Source: Robiginitomaculum sp.
GTDB lineage: Bacteria > Pseudomonadota > Alphaproteobacteria > Caulobacterales > Maricaulaceae
Assembly (NCBI GenBank): GCA_021776615.1
Contig: JAJFFO010000013.1
Span: forward strand, 1 to 64,000
DNA length: 64,000 nt
Reading direction: 5' to 3'
Shown here: positions 23,592 through 30,911 of the stretch, one piece after another
How the letters are laid out: the number at the start of each line of letters is the position of its first letter
How positions within the stretch are numbered: position 1 is the stretch's first letter
Notes under the pieces: model-generated
Database searches by the model: none
The model's input: the letters and a program-made list of their open reading frames with translations, nothing else
Told to the model about the DNA's origin: nothing
Translations under genes and position numbers: made by a program

Positions 23592-25412
23592 CTACTCAGG
23601 CACGTCCTCTTCAGGTCTTGCTGATCGCCGGGCAGCGCCAAGCGCCTTCACGCCACGCTCATCGCCGCTCTTGATACCTTCCAGCAATTGCTGATAACGC
23701 GCTGCCTGTTCATCGGCAAAACCTGATCGCTCCATGAGGTCCTCGGCTGTTTGTAGCCAACGCTTTACGCGTTCCATTTCGGACTGTTCCGGGACAGGTA
23801 TCGTGCGTCGCTCCAATTGCCGTAGATCGTCTGCAAAACCTTTGTGGGTTAAATGGCGATGCAAGCTCGCCCTGTCAACACTTTGGCTGGCTATCCAGTG
23901 TTCAAGAATGGCATCACGCAGCCTTAATAACACGTCTTCGCTCAATTCCATATTGGCAAAGGTCTCATCGGTCTTGCCCAAAATCTGTGGGAAGGCGATA
24001 ATTTGGGCGGTCAGAAACCGCTGTTCTGCAAGGCCGACAGACGTTCTCGCCGCAATTTTTCGCAAATCCTGACTTGGAAAAGCCCGCGCCGGAGCTTTGC
24101 CGCGGCCCGCATTAGGTTGGCGCACTCGGCGAAATAAAGCATCAATGCGTGCATAAAATTCATTTTGATAAAAACTGGCAACTTCCTTATTACCAATCTC
24201 CTGCGCCGCTTCGCGCAAGCGTTTTTTTAGGCCCGCCCGTGATTCGGGGGTATCCAGCGATACCCGCTCTTTCTCCCTTTCCCACAACACATCGACCAAA
24301 GGCCGGGCATTGCGCAATACATCATCCATAGCGCCGCGGCCGCGCTGGCGGATCATATCATCCGGGTCCAGCCCTTGCGGCAAAAACGCAAATGTCAGCG
24401 TGCGGCCCGGCTCCAATAAGGGCAAAGCCCGGTCCAGCGCCCGGTGCGCCGCCCGCTGCCCCGCCGCATCGCCATCAAAGCACAATATCGGCTCCGGCCC
24501 GGCCTGCCATAAAAGCCGCAATTGATCCTCGGTCAGCGCCGTGCCCAAGGGCGCCACCGCATGAGCAAAGCCAGCGCGCGCCAGGGCAATGACATCCATA
24601 TAGCCTTCGGCGACAATCAGCCCCTGAGCGTCAGCGGCGCGCACGGCGGCGCGTGCTTGGGGATAATGGTATAATGTGCTGCCTTTGTGAAACAGCGGCG
24701 TTTCGGGCGAGTTGAGATCTTTCGCCTTATCATCCTTGGCCATGGCCCGGCCGCCAAAGCCAACCAGCCGTTTACGCGCATCATAAATCGGAAACATGAT
24801 CCGATCGCGAAACCGGTCATAGGGCGCTTTGCCATTGTCCGGATCGATCAGCAAACCAGCCTCGACCAGCGCGCCGATTTTAGCACCCTTTTGCAGCAAA
24901 TAGTCCTTCAACGCCGTATGCGAAGCCGGGGCATAACCCATACCAAAATCGGCCCAGGCCGCTTCGTCCAAACCGCGATTTTCAAGGTAATGGCGGGCGC
25001 TGCGCCCGCGCACACGGCCAAGCTCGGCGATAAAAAACCGCCCGGCCTCCTGCATCCATTCGACCAGACCCTTTTGCCGCTCTTCCCTTTGCGCCGCCTG
25101 CGGGTCCGGCGCGGGCATATTCATACCCGCTTCACCGGCCAGACGCTCGACCGCTTCAGAAAAGCTAAGGCCTTCGGTTTCTTGCAGCCAGCTTATCACA
25201 TCGCCATGCTTGCCCGAAGAAAAGCAATGGAAAAACCCTTTATCATCATTGACAAAAAAACTGGGGGTTTTTTCCTTATTGAATGGCGAAAGACCCGCAA
25301 ATTCCCGGCCCTGACGGCGCAGCTTAACCGTCTTGCCAATCAGGTCAGACGGTTTGACCCGGCTTTTCAACTCTTCAATAAATTCTTCGCCAAAGCGCAT
25401 GTGTTCTGCCAC
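23592..25412 (-). CDS. dnaG: DNA primase
   Basis: Makes RNA primers for chromosome replication. The 606-residue protein has the N-terminal CHC2-like domain (about 1-100), the TOPRIM catalytic core with IVAEGYMDVIALARAGF and LCFDGDAAGQRAA (about 265-325), and a C-terminal helicase-interacting region. In the N-terminal domain three of the four zinc ligands are replaced: the usual CPFH is SPFN (Ser42, Asn45) and the second pair CxxC is CFSS (Cys63, Ser66). Spacing is kept, so the fold is probably intact without zinc. A change of this kind may be lineage-wide. The gene precedes rpoD; brnTA lies on its other side. Confidence 0.97.
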   Translation of the reverse strand: MAEHMRFGEEFIEELKSRVKPSDLIGKTVKLRRQGREFAGLSPFNKEKTPSFFVNDDKGFFHCFSSGKHGDVISWLQETEGLSFSEAVERLAGEAGMNMPAPDPQAAQREERQKGLVEWMQEAGRFFIAELGRVRGRSARHYLENRGLDEAAWADFGMGYAPASHTALKDYLLQKGAKIGALVEAGLLIDPDNGKAPYDRFRDRIMFPIYDARKRLVGFGGRAMAKDDKAKDLNSPETPLFHKGSTLYHYPQARAAVRAADAQGLIVAEGYMDVIALARAGFAHAVAPLGTALTEDQLRLLWQAGPEPILCFDGDAAGQRAAHRALDRALPLLEPGRTLTFAFLPQGLDPDDMIRQRGRGAMDDVLRNARPLVDVLWEREKERVSLDTPESRAGLKKRLREAAQEIGNKEVASFYQNEFYARIDALFRRVRQPNAGRGKAPARAFPSQDLRKIAARTSVGLAEQRFLTAQIIAFPQILGKTDETFANMELSEDVLLRLRDAILEHWIASQSVDRASLHRHLTHKGFADDLRQLERRTIPVPEQSEMERVKRWLQTAEDLMERSGFADEQAARYQQLLEGIKSGDERGVKALGAARRSARPEEDVPE

Positions 25413-25513
25413 TTACCCAATCAGCAAGGATAAGGGATAGACGAGCTTTGCGCAAAGCCGCAATGCTGACATTTGGTGGATTTCATTATCGCAAAAGCAC
25501 TACATCACGCGTA

Positions 25514-25542
25514 TTGACATTCGTATCCTTAATTTGTATATA
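25514..25542 (+). promoter_or_regulatory. Near-consensus sigma-70 promoter upstream of brnTA
   Basis: TTGACA (25514-25519), a spacer of exactly 17 bp, and TATATA (25537-25542). It points toward the brnT gene about 190 bp downstream. It is one of the two best promoter matches I found in the window. Strong expression is expected unless the BrnA antitoxin represses it, as known for brnTA operons. Confidence 0.6.
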
Positions 25543-25734
25543 CATATGGCTTGACGTATCCTGAGTGGCCGAGGTTTAGAGGGTGCCCCGGGATTTGGAC
25601 GAGCAAACTGCGCTAAGGCCTCCAGGTATGGTGCGCCCAGTGATTACACGTTTAACCTTTTAATGATTGGAAACACTCATGAATATCAAAAAACTTCTCG
25701 CGACTTTCGAGAACCGACATATGAAAGGAATAAC
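25543..25734 (+). other. Transcribed leader or small RNA region of unknown nature before brnT
   Basis: About 190 nt lie between a strong promoter and the brnT start. The stretch is GC-rich near 25570-25640, with possible pairing between GGCC/GAGG and the later GGCCTCC. It matches no tRNA, SRP RNA, 6S RNA or riboswitch I recognise. It is open in the brnT frame from 25555 but has no good start before 25735. With the region back to the dnaG start at 25412, this 322-bp gap otherwise holds only the promoter. Confidence 0.3.
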
Positions 25735-26037
25735 GTGCCCTTATCATACTCACCCTTCAAGGGATTCCAATGGGATCCACAAAAGCGACGAGCCAACCTG
25801 AAAAAGCATAATATTGATTTTCAGGAAGCAGTGACAATCTTCGATGGCCCTGTTGTGGTCATGCCCTCAAACCGTGAAGAGGAAGCGCGCCATATTGCCT
25901 TTGGAACACTAAATACGGTTGTTGTCGCGATTGTATTTACGATCCGAGATGGCCATTGCCGAATTATTTCGGCACGGCGAGCGAAAACAAATGAGCGAAA
26001 AAAATATCGTGACCTACACCCGGGAGGAATTGGATAA
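25735..26037 (+). CDS. brnT: BrnT family ribonuclease toxin
   Basis: A 100-residue type II toxin of the BrnT/RelE-like fold that cleaves RNA and arrests growth. Family features are FQWDPQKRRANLKKHNIDFQEA at the N-terminus, EEEARHIAFGTL in the middle and the C-terminal CRIISARRAKTNERKKY, where the basic residues make the active site. I chose the GTG at 25735 because AAAGGA lies five bases before it; the ATG at 25663 would add 24 residues with no family match. The antitoxin gene starts inside its 3' end (47-bp overlap). It is inserted between the conserved neighbours dnaG and yqeY. Confidence 0.88.
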   Translation: MPLSYSPFKGFQWDPQKRRANLKKHNIDFQEAVTIFDGPVVVMPSNREEEARHIAFGTLNTVVVAIVFTIRDGHCRIISARRAKTNERKKYRDLHPGGIG

Positions 26038-26311
26038 ACTCCCTAGCAAGACTGACTGGAAACGCCTTGAAACCCTCACCGACGAGGACATTGCCAAGGC
26101 GGTGGCCGATGATCCTGATGCCGCTCCCATCGATCTGGACTGGTCAGATGCAGAGTTGTGGATTCCCATCAGCAAAAAAGCGGTCAGCTTGCGCATTGAT
26201 AATGACGTCTTAGAATTTTTCCGAGCGAGCGGGCGCGGTTATCAAACTCGCATGAATGCGGTTTTGCGCCAGTATATGGCCCATAAAATAAATAAGAAAA
26301 AACGAGCCTGA
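25991..26311 (+). CDS. brnA: BrnA family antitoxin
   Basis: A 106-residue antitoxin. The N-terminal part (EELDKLPSKTDWKRLETLTDEDIAKAV) wraps the toxin, and the C-terminal ribbon-helix-helix segment KKAVSLRIDNDVLEFFRASGRGYQTRMNAVLRQYM binds DNA. BrnA proteins neutralise BrnT and repress their own promoter; a natural target would be the promoter at 25514-25542. The start overlaps brnT by 47 bp, so the two are translationally linked. The basic tail KINKKKRA ends the protein. Both genes appear intact. Confidence 0.88.
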   Translation: MSEKNIVTYTREELDKLPSKTDWKRLETLTDEDIAKAVADDPDAAPIDLDWSDAELWIPISKKAVSLRIDNDVLEFFRASGRGYQTRMNAVLRQYMAHKINKKKRA

Positions 26312-26398
26312 CTACGTTATGGCTGCGACTTACTTTTCCCAGCCTCGCCCTTCATCCATTGAATATACTCTGGGTGAGCGTTCATCACATATCCTGAA

Positions 26399-26857
26399 TC
26401 AGCTCAAAATCGCCTTAACCGCGGCCCCGGCTTTGCCAAAATCCATGGCCCCGCCATATTTGCCTTTTAGCGCGCCCATGCATTTGCCCATGTCTTTAAG
26501 CCCGGCGGCATCAAGGTCGTCGACCACCGCGCGTGCGGCTTCGGTGATTTCATCTTCGCTCATCTGGCGCGGCATAAACTCGCCAATAATGGCGCTTTCT
26601 TCGCGTTCGCGCTCGGCCAGATCCGCCCGGCCCGCTTCTTCATAAATTTTGGCGCTTTCTTCGCGCTGTTTGAGCAGTTTGGCGAGAATTTGCAAAATCT
26701 GCTCTTCGGCACAACCTTCGCCGACATCGCGGGTGCGCGCGGCAATGTCCCGATCCTTAATCGCCGCCTGAATCAGCCGCAAGGTTGAGACGCGCACTTG
26801 CTCGCGCGCTTTCATGGCTTCAATGAGTTTTGTCTTGATTTGATCGCGAAGCGACAT
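26399..26857 (-). CDS. yqeY: GatB/YqeY domain protein
   Basis: A 152-residue helical protein matching YqeY throughout, from LRDQIKTKLIEAMKAREQVRVSTLRLIQAAIKDRDI to the C-terminal GKCMGALKGKYGGAMDFGKAGAAVKAIL. The YqeY domain is the tRNA-binding tail domain of GatB, and the free-standing form is thought to act in tRNA-dependent amidation or in binding tRNA; its exact role is unsettled. The start at 26857 is the conserved MSLRDQI; the longer frame to 26920 has no family match. It is divergent from carA and lies next to dnaG in many alphaproteobacteria, here separated by brnTA. Confidence 0.93.
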   Translation of the reverse strand: MSLRDQIKTKLIEAMKAREQVRVSTLRLIQAAIKDRDIAARTRDVGEGCAEEQILQILAKLLKQREESAKIYEEAGRADLAEREREESAIIGEFMPRQMSEDEITEAARAVVDDLDAAGLKDMGKCMGALKGKYGGAMDFGKAGAAVKAILS

Positions 26858-27048
26858 GTTTTTCACCCTGTTTGAGACAGTGCTTAAGTCCAAATTACCG
26901 GCTATTTCATTGTTAAACAACGTTATTTCATGGCCTCTTTGTTGGTTGACGCAAAGGGTAGCCTTGCATAGTTTCCACCCTCAGACATGCCATTTCGCCG
27001 CCCGATACCATTATGGTCGGGTGGCAGAAAAAACCGGAGCGTTGGCCT

Positions 27049-28239
27049 ATGACTGTGCACGCAAAGAGTCAAGAGCGAGAAAGCACGCCAAACGCTATGC
27101 TGGTGCTGGCTGACGGCTCGGTATTTGCCGGGTTTGGCGTTGGCGCAACCGGCCAAGTCATTGGCGAAGTTTGCTTTAATACGGCGATGACCGGCTATCA
27201 GGAAATCCTTACCGACCCTTCTTATAGCGATCAAATTTTGTGCTTCACATTTCCACATTTGGGCATTACCGGCACCAATTTGGATGATGCTGAAGACCAA
27301 AGCGGCGTAGAAAGCGGCGCGCGCGGCGTCATCATGCGCGCCCAGCCCGGCCAACCGGCAAATTGGCGCGCCGATCAATCGCTGGATCAATGGCTGCGCT
27401 TGCGCGGCATTGTCGGGCTTTATGGCATCGACACCCGCGCGCTCACCGCCCATATCCGCCGTGCTGGCATGCCCCATGGGGTCATTGCCCATCATCCGGA
27501 CGGACAATTTGACATCCCGGCTTTGCGAGCTTTGGCGCAGGAATGGACAGGTTTGGAAAACGCCGATCTGGCCGCCAAAATAAGCACGCCCAAGGCCTTC
27601 AATGCTGCACAGGGTGCGTGGGATTTAGGTGAGGGCTATGCGCCAGCCAATGAAACCGGCCCCAAAGTGGTGGTCATTGATTATGGTGCCAAAAGCAATA
27701 TTGCCCGCCGCTTGGTCGCCAGTGGTGCGCAAGTACAGATTATTCCGTGCGACACCAGCGCCGAGGCGGTTTTGGCATTGCAGCCAGATGGCGTGCTATT
27801 GTCCAACGGGCCGGGCGACCCGGCCGCCACTGCCCGCCATGCAACCCCGCTCATTCGCGCACTGATTGCGGCAGATTTGCCAATTTTTGGCATTTGCCTC
27901 GGCCATCAATTGCTGGCACTGGCGCTGGGCGCGACCACCAAAAAAATGGAGCAGGGGCATCACGGGGCCAATCATCCGGTAAAAGGTCTGAGCACCGGCA
28001 AGGTTGAAATCGTGTCAATGAACCATGGCTTCACCGTCGACGAGGCCAGTTTGCCGGACGCGGTCATTTCCACCCACATTTCCTTGTTCGATGGAAGCAA
28101 TTGCGGCCTGCGCCTAAAAGACAAGCCGGTATTTTCGGTGCAATATCACCCCGAAGCCAGCCCCGGCCCACAAGACAGTTTTTACCTGTTTGAGCAATTT
28201 CGCCGCTCTTTAGAGGAAGGTCATCGCCAACATGCGTAA
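27049..28239 (+). CDS. carA: Carbamoyl-phosphate synthase small subunit
   Basis: Glutaminase subunit that supplies ammonia to CarB for carbamoyl phosphate, used for arginine and pyrimidines. The 396-residue protein has the N-terminal CPSase domain (VIGEVCFNTAMTGYQEILTDPSY) and a class I amidotransferase domain with nucleophile Cys283 in FGICLGHQ and the His367/Glu369 pair in VQYHPEASPG. The ATG at 27049 has a CGGAG nine bases upstream; an ATG at 27013 is also in frame. carB is not in the window. It overlaps the next gene by 8 bp. The 191-bp divergent region toward yqeY shows no evident leader peptide. Confidence 0.97.
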   Translation: MTVHAKSQERESTPNAMLVLADGSVFAGFGVGATGQVIGEVCFNTAMTGYQEILTDPSYSDQILCFTFPHLGITGTNLDDAEDQSGVESGARGVIMRAQPGQPANWRADQSLDQWLRLRGIVGLYGIDTRALTAHIRRAGMPHGVIAHHPDGQFDIPALRALAQEWTGLENADLAAKISTPKAFNAAQGAWDLGEGYAPANETGPKVVVIDYGAKSNIARRLVASGAQVQIIPCDTSAEAVLALQPDGVLLSNGPGDPAATARHATPLIRALIAADLPIFGICLGHQLLALALGATTKKMEQGHHGANHPVKGLSTGKVEIVSMNHGFTVDEASLPDAVISTHISLFDGSNCGLRLKDKPVFSVQYHPEASPGPQDSFYLFEQFRRSLEEGHRQHA

Positions 28240-29263
28240 ACACGCAATCAACACACCGATCAAAAGCCTTGCTCTCGTCGGCGCATTGGCGCTGGCCGGG
28301 TGCCAGAGCGCAAACCAGGACACTGCCACCGGGCCTGCAATTGCGCCGCCACAAGCGGAAAATCCGTGGCAGGATTGGCAGAGCAACAAAGATACATCGC
28401 CCTTATTGGGCAAAATATGGTCCACCCATGATCAGGCCTTTATCACCCCCGCCCAATTGTCCACGGCGCTGGCGGCGCGCACTTTTGTCTTGCTTGGGGA
28501 AACCCATGACAATGCTGACCATCATTTATTGCAAGCGTGGGCGATTGACGCATTGGCGGCGAAGGGTCGCAACCCGGCCATTGTCTGGGAAATGTTTGAT
28601 AGCGGGCAAAGCGCGGCCATGGCAGATTTTTTGTCTACAGACACCGCCAATGCCCAAGGCTTGGGCCCGGCGGTAAAATGGGAAGATACTGGCTGGCCAT
28701 CCTGGTCGCTTTATCAACCGGTGGCCGAAGCCGCTTTTAGCGCCAATTTGCCCATGGTCGCCGGTAACGCGCCAATTGCTTTGGTGCGCAAAGTTGGCAA
28801 AGACGGCTATGACGCCCTGCCACGAGGCCAATCCGCAAAACTATTATTAGACCGCGAACTTGGCGATGTTCTGGAACCGGCCTTGCGGACCGAGATTGTC
28901 GCCTCCCATTGCGACCTGATCCCCCTGCAAGCCACCGGCCCGATGTTTCGCGGCCAACGTGTGCGCGATGCCTTCATGGCGGAGGCCATGCTCGCCTATG
29001 GCCAGCAAGATGGCGCGGTGTTAATCGCCGGGTCCGGCCATGTACGTACGGACCGCGCGGTGCCATGGGTGTTGCGTCAACACCAGCCGGATGCAGACAT
29101 TGCCAGCCTCGTATTCAAAGGCGTCGAGCCGCAGGACGATGATATTGACGCGCTTGGCCCGCTAAACCCGGAGGGCAATATCGCCGCCGATTATGTCTGG
29201 TACACGCCAAAGAAATTACGCGATGATCCGTGCGTGGCCCTAAAAGCAAAATTTGCCAAATGA
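28232..29263 (+). CDS. ChaN-like haem-binding-family lipoprotein
   Basis: A 343-residue lipoprotein with a signal peptide ending in the lipobox LAGC (Cys24). The mature part matches the ChaN/Cofac_haem_bdg family: FVLLGETHDNADHHLLQ, AIVWEMFDSGQSAAM, and the late VLIAGSGHVRTDRAVPWVL. Campylobacter ChaN binds haem as a dimer and is linked to iron uptake. The GETHDN and GxGHVR histidine motifs are present. The gene overlaps carA by 8 bp and is followed within 30 bp by a solute-binding lipoprotein. A haem or iron role is inferred from the family. Confidence 0.85.
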   Translation: MRKHAINTPIKSLALVGALALAGCQSANQDTATGPAIAPPQAENPWQDWQSNKDTSPLLGKIWSTHDQAFITPAQLSTALAARTFVLLGETHDNADHHLLQAWAIDALAAKGRNPAIVWEMFDSGQSAAMADFLSTDTANAQGLGPAVKWEDTGWPSWSLYQPVAEAAFSANLPMVAGNAPIALVRKVGKDGYDALPRGQSAKLLLDRELGDVLEPALRTEIVASHCDLIPLQATGPMFRGQRVRDAFMAEAMLAYGQQDGAVLIAGSGHVRTDRAVPWVLRQHQPDADIASLVFKGVEPQDDDIDALGPLNPEGNIAADYVWYTPKKLRDDPCVALKAKFAK

Positions 29264-29291
29264 TCGCTCTTTATCGCACATTGCCAAACCC

Positions 29292-30890
29292 ATGCGCGCG
29301 CCGCTAAGTCGCCGCCAAGCGCTTGGCCTCGGCTTTGGCGCGGCACCCTTGCTGGCATTGTCATCGTGTGCGCCGCGCCGCGCACCGGCGGACACCTTGC
29401 GCATTGGCATTGATGGCGCACCAGATTCGCTTGATTCCCTGCAAGGGCAATTCGCCGCTGCGGCCCTGCTTTACAAGCAAATCTATACACCGCTGACCGA
29501 TTATGGAGCGGATGGCAAAATCGCTCCCGGTTTGGCAAAAAGCTGGACCGTCTCGCCCGATGGCAAGCAATGGACATTCACTTTATTCGAGGACCTGCAC
29601 TGGTCTGATGGCGCGGCTTTAACCGCCGAAGATGTGGCGTTTTCGGTGCGCCGGGCGCTAGACCCGGACACTGGCTATGCTGATGCGGGTGACTTTTATT
29701 TGCTCGAACAGGCGCGAAATGTGCTGGAGGGCATAGTGCCACCATCAGCGGTCGGCGTGCGGGCTTTTAGTGCTACAAAAGTGGTGTTTACCCTGACCCA
29801 GCCTTTGGGCGTATTTCCCGAGCTTATGCGCGAATTTTATCCGCAGCCGAAACATGTTTTGCAAGATAAACAAAGCCAATGGCCATTGCCGCCGGACTTT
29901 GTTGGCTCAGGCCCCTATAGCGTCGCCATTTACACCCAAAGCCGCTTGGTCTTGCACAAAAACCCCTATGCCCGCTTACCGGCCAGCATTCCGATCATCG
30001 ACATTGCATTCATTGACGAAGCGGCCACCCGCGCCCGCATGGTCCGCGCCGGTGATCTGGACCTCGCCCAAGACCCGCCCGCCAATCAAATTGCCGATTT
30101 GCGCGCCCGGCCCGAGGTGGTTTTATACGGATGGGCCGCACCCAAACTGGTATATCTCAAGATCAATCATGCCCGCAGCCCGCTTAATGATGTGCGCGTG
30201 CGCCATGCCCTCACTTTAGCCATTGATCGCGAATTTTTGGCCAATACGGTCATGCAGAGCACCGCCGCCCCCACCGCCCGTATTATCGCCAATCTTGGGG
30301 CAAATCTGGGGGCCAGCAAGAGAGTTGATGACCAATCGCTTGCCGCCCGCAAGGACCATGCGCGAGCATTGCTTAAACAGGCCGGATTTGAAAACCGCCT
30401 GACCACCACCTTAATGCATTCGGGCGGTGTGCGCGAAGGCTTGAGCGTCGTTCTGGCGCAAGGCTGGCAGGAGATTGGCATTGATTGCGCCCTGACCACG
30501 GCAGATCCGGCGGGGCTTTACACGTTTATTGACGAGGGCGCGTTTGATCTGGCCATGGCATCGTTTGACCGCGGGCTAAAAAACGAGGGCTGGCGGATGA
30601 TTGAACCCTTCGCCAGCGAAGGGTTTGCCGCCAATTTTAACTGGACCAACACGGCTTATGATGAAGCTGTGGCCGCCACCCGCGCCGAGGCCGACCCGGC
30701 GTTGCGCGACGTCTTGGCCCACACCGCAGAAGACATTTTGCTGGATGACGCCGCGATTACGCCGCTAATCCATGAAAAAGAATTTTGGTTGGCCGGATTG
30801 CGATTACAAAAACTGGATCCACGCCTGCCACCAGTACAATGGGGCCGTTTGGCATTGAGACAAAATTTGGACCAGAATCCTAAACCTTAA
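29292..30890 (+). CDS. Family 5 extracellular solute-binding lipoprotein (DppA/OppA-like), orphan
   Basis: A 532-residue periplasmic binding protein of the peptide/nickel/haem class. The N-terminus has a twin-arginine-like SRRQALGLGF (residues 6-15) and the lipobox LSSC (Cys26), suggesting Tat export followed by lipidation. The SBP_bac_5 hallmark LAKSWTVSPDGKQWTFTLFEDLHWSDGAALTAEDVAFS is present, as are ARSPLNDVRVRHALTLAID and the usual C-terminal part. No permease or ATPase gene is adjacent, so it must use a transporter encoded elsewhere. DppA of E. coli also delivers haem, which is suggestive next to a ChaN-like protein. A TTG at 29253 is an alternative start. Confidence 0.85.
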   Translation: MRAPLSRRQALGLGFGAAPLLALSSCAPRRAPADTLRIGIDGAPDSLDSLQGQFAAAALLYKQIYTPLTDYGADGKIAPGLAKSWTVSPDGKQWTFTLFEDLHWSDGAALTAEDVAFSVRRALDPDTGYADAGDFYLLEQARNVLEGIVPPSAVGVRAFSATKVVFTLTQPLGVFPELMREFYPQPKHVLQDKQSQWPLPPDFVGSGPYSVAIYTQSRLVLHKNPYARLPASIPIIDIAFIDEAATRARMVRAGDLDLAQDPPANQIADLRARPEVVLYGWAAPKLVYLKINHARSPLNDVRVRHALTLAIDREFLANTVMQSTAAPTARIIANLGANLGASKRVDDQSLAARKDHARALLKQAGFENRLTTTLMHSGGVREGLSVVLAQGWQEIGIDCALTTADPAGLYTFIDEGAFDLAMASFDRGLKNEGWRMIEPFASEGFAANFNWTNTAYDEAVAATRAEADPALRDVLAHTAEDILLDDAAITPLIHEKEFWLAGLRLQKLDPRLPPVQWGRLALRQNLDQNPKP

Positions 30891-30911
30891 ACCCAAACTT
30901 TAGGCCATAGC

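Noticed and set aside
25556-25640. tRNA-Leu/Ser-like start GTGGCCGAGG upstream of brnT
   Set aside because: No T-loop, no CCA-side acceptor strand and no plausible anticodon stem follow.
26312-26398. A further gene between brnA and yqeY
   Set aside because: The only open frames are antisense to yqeY or too short, and no ribosome-binding site was visible.
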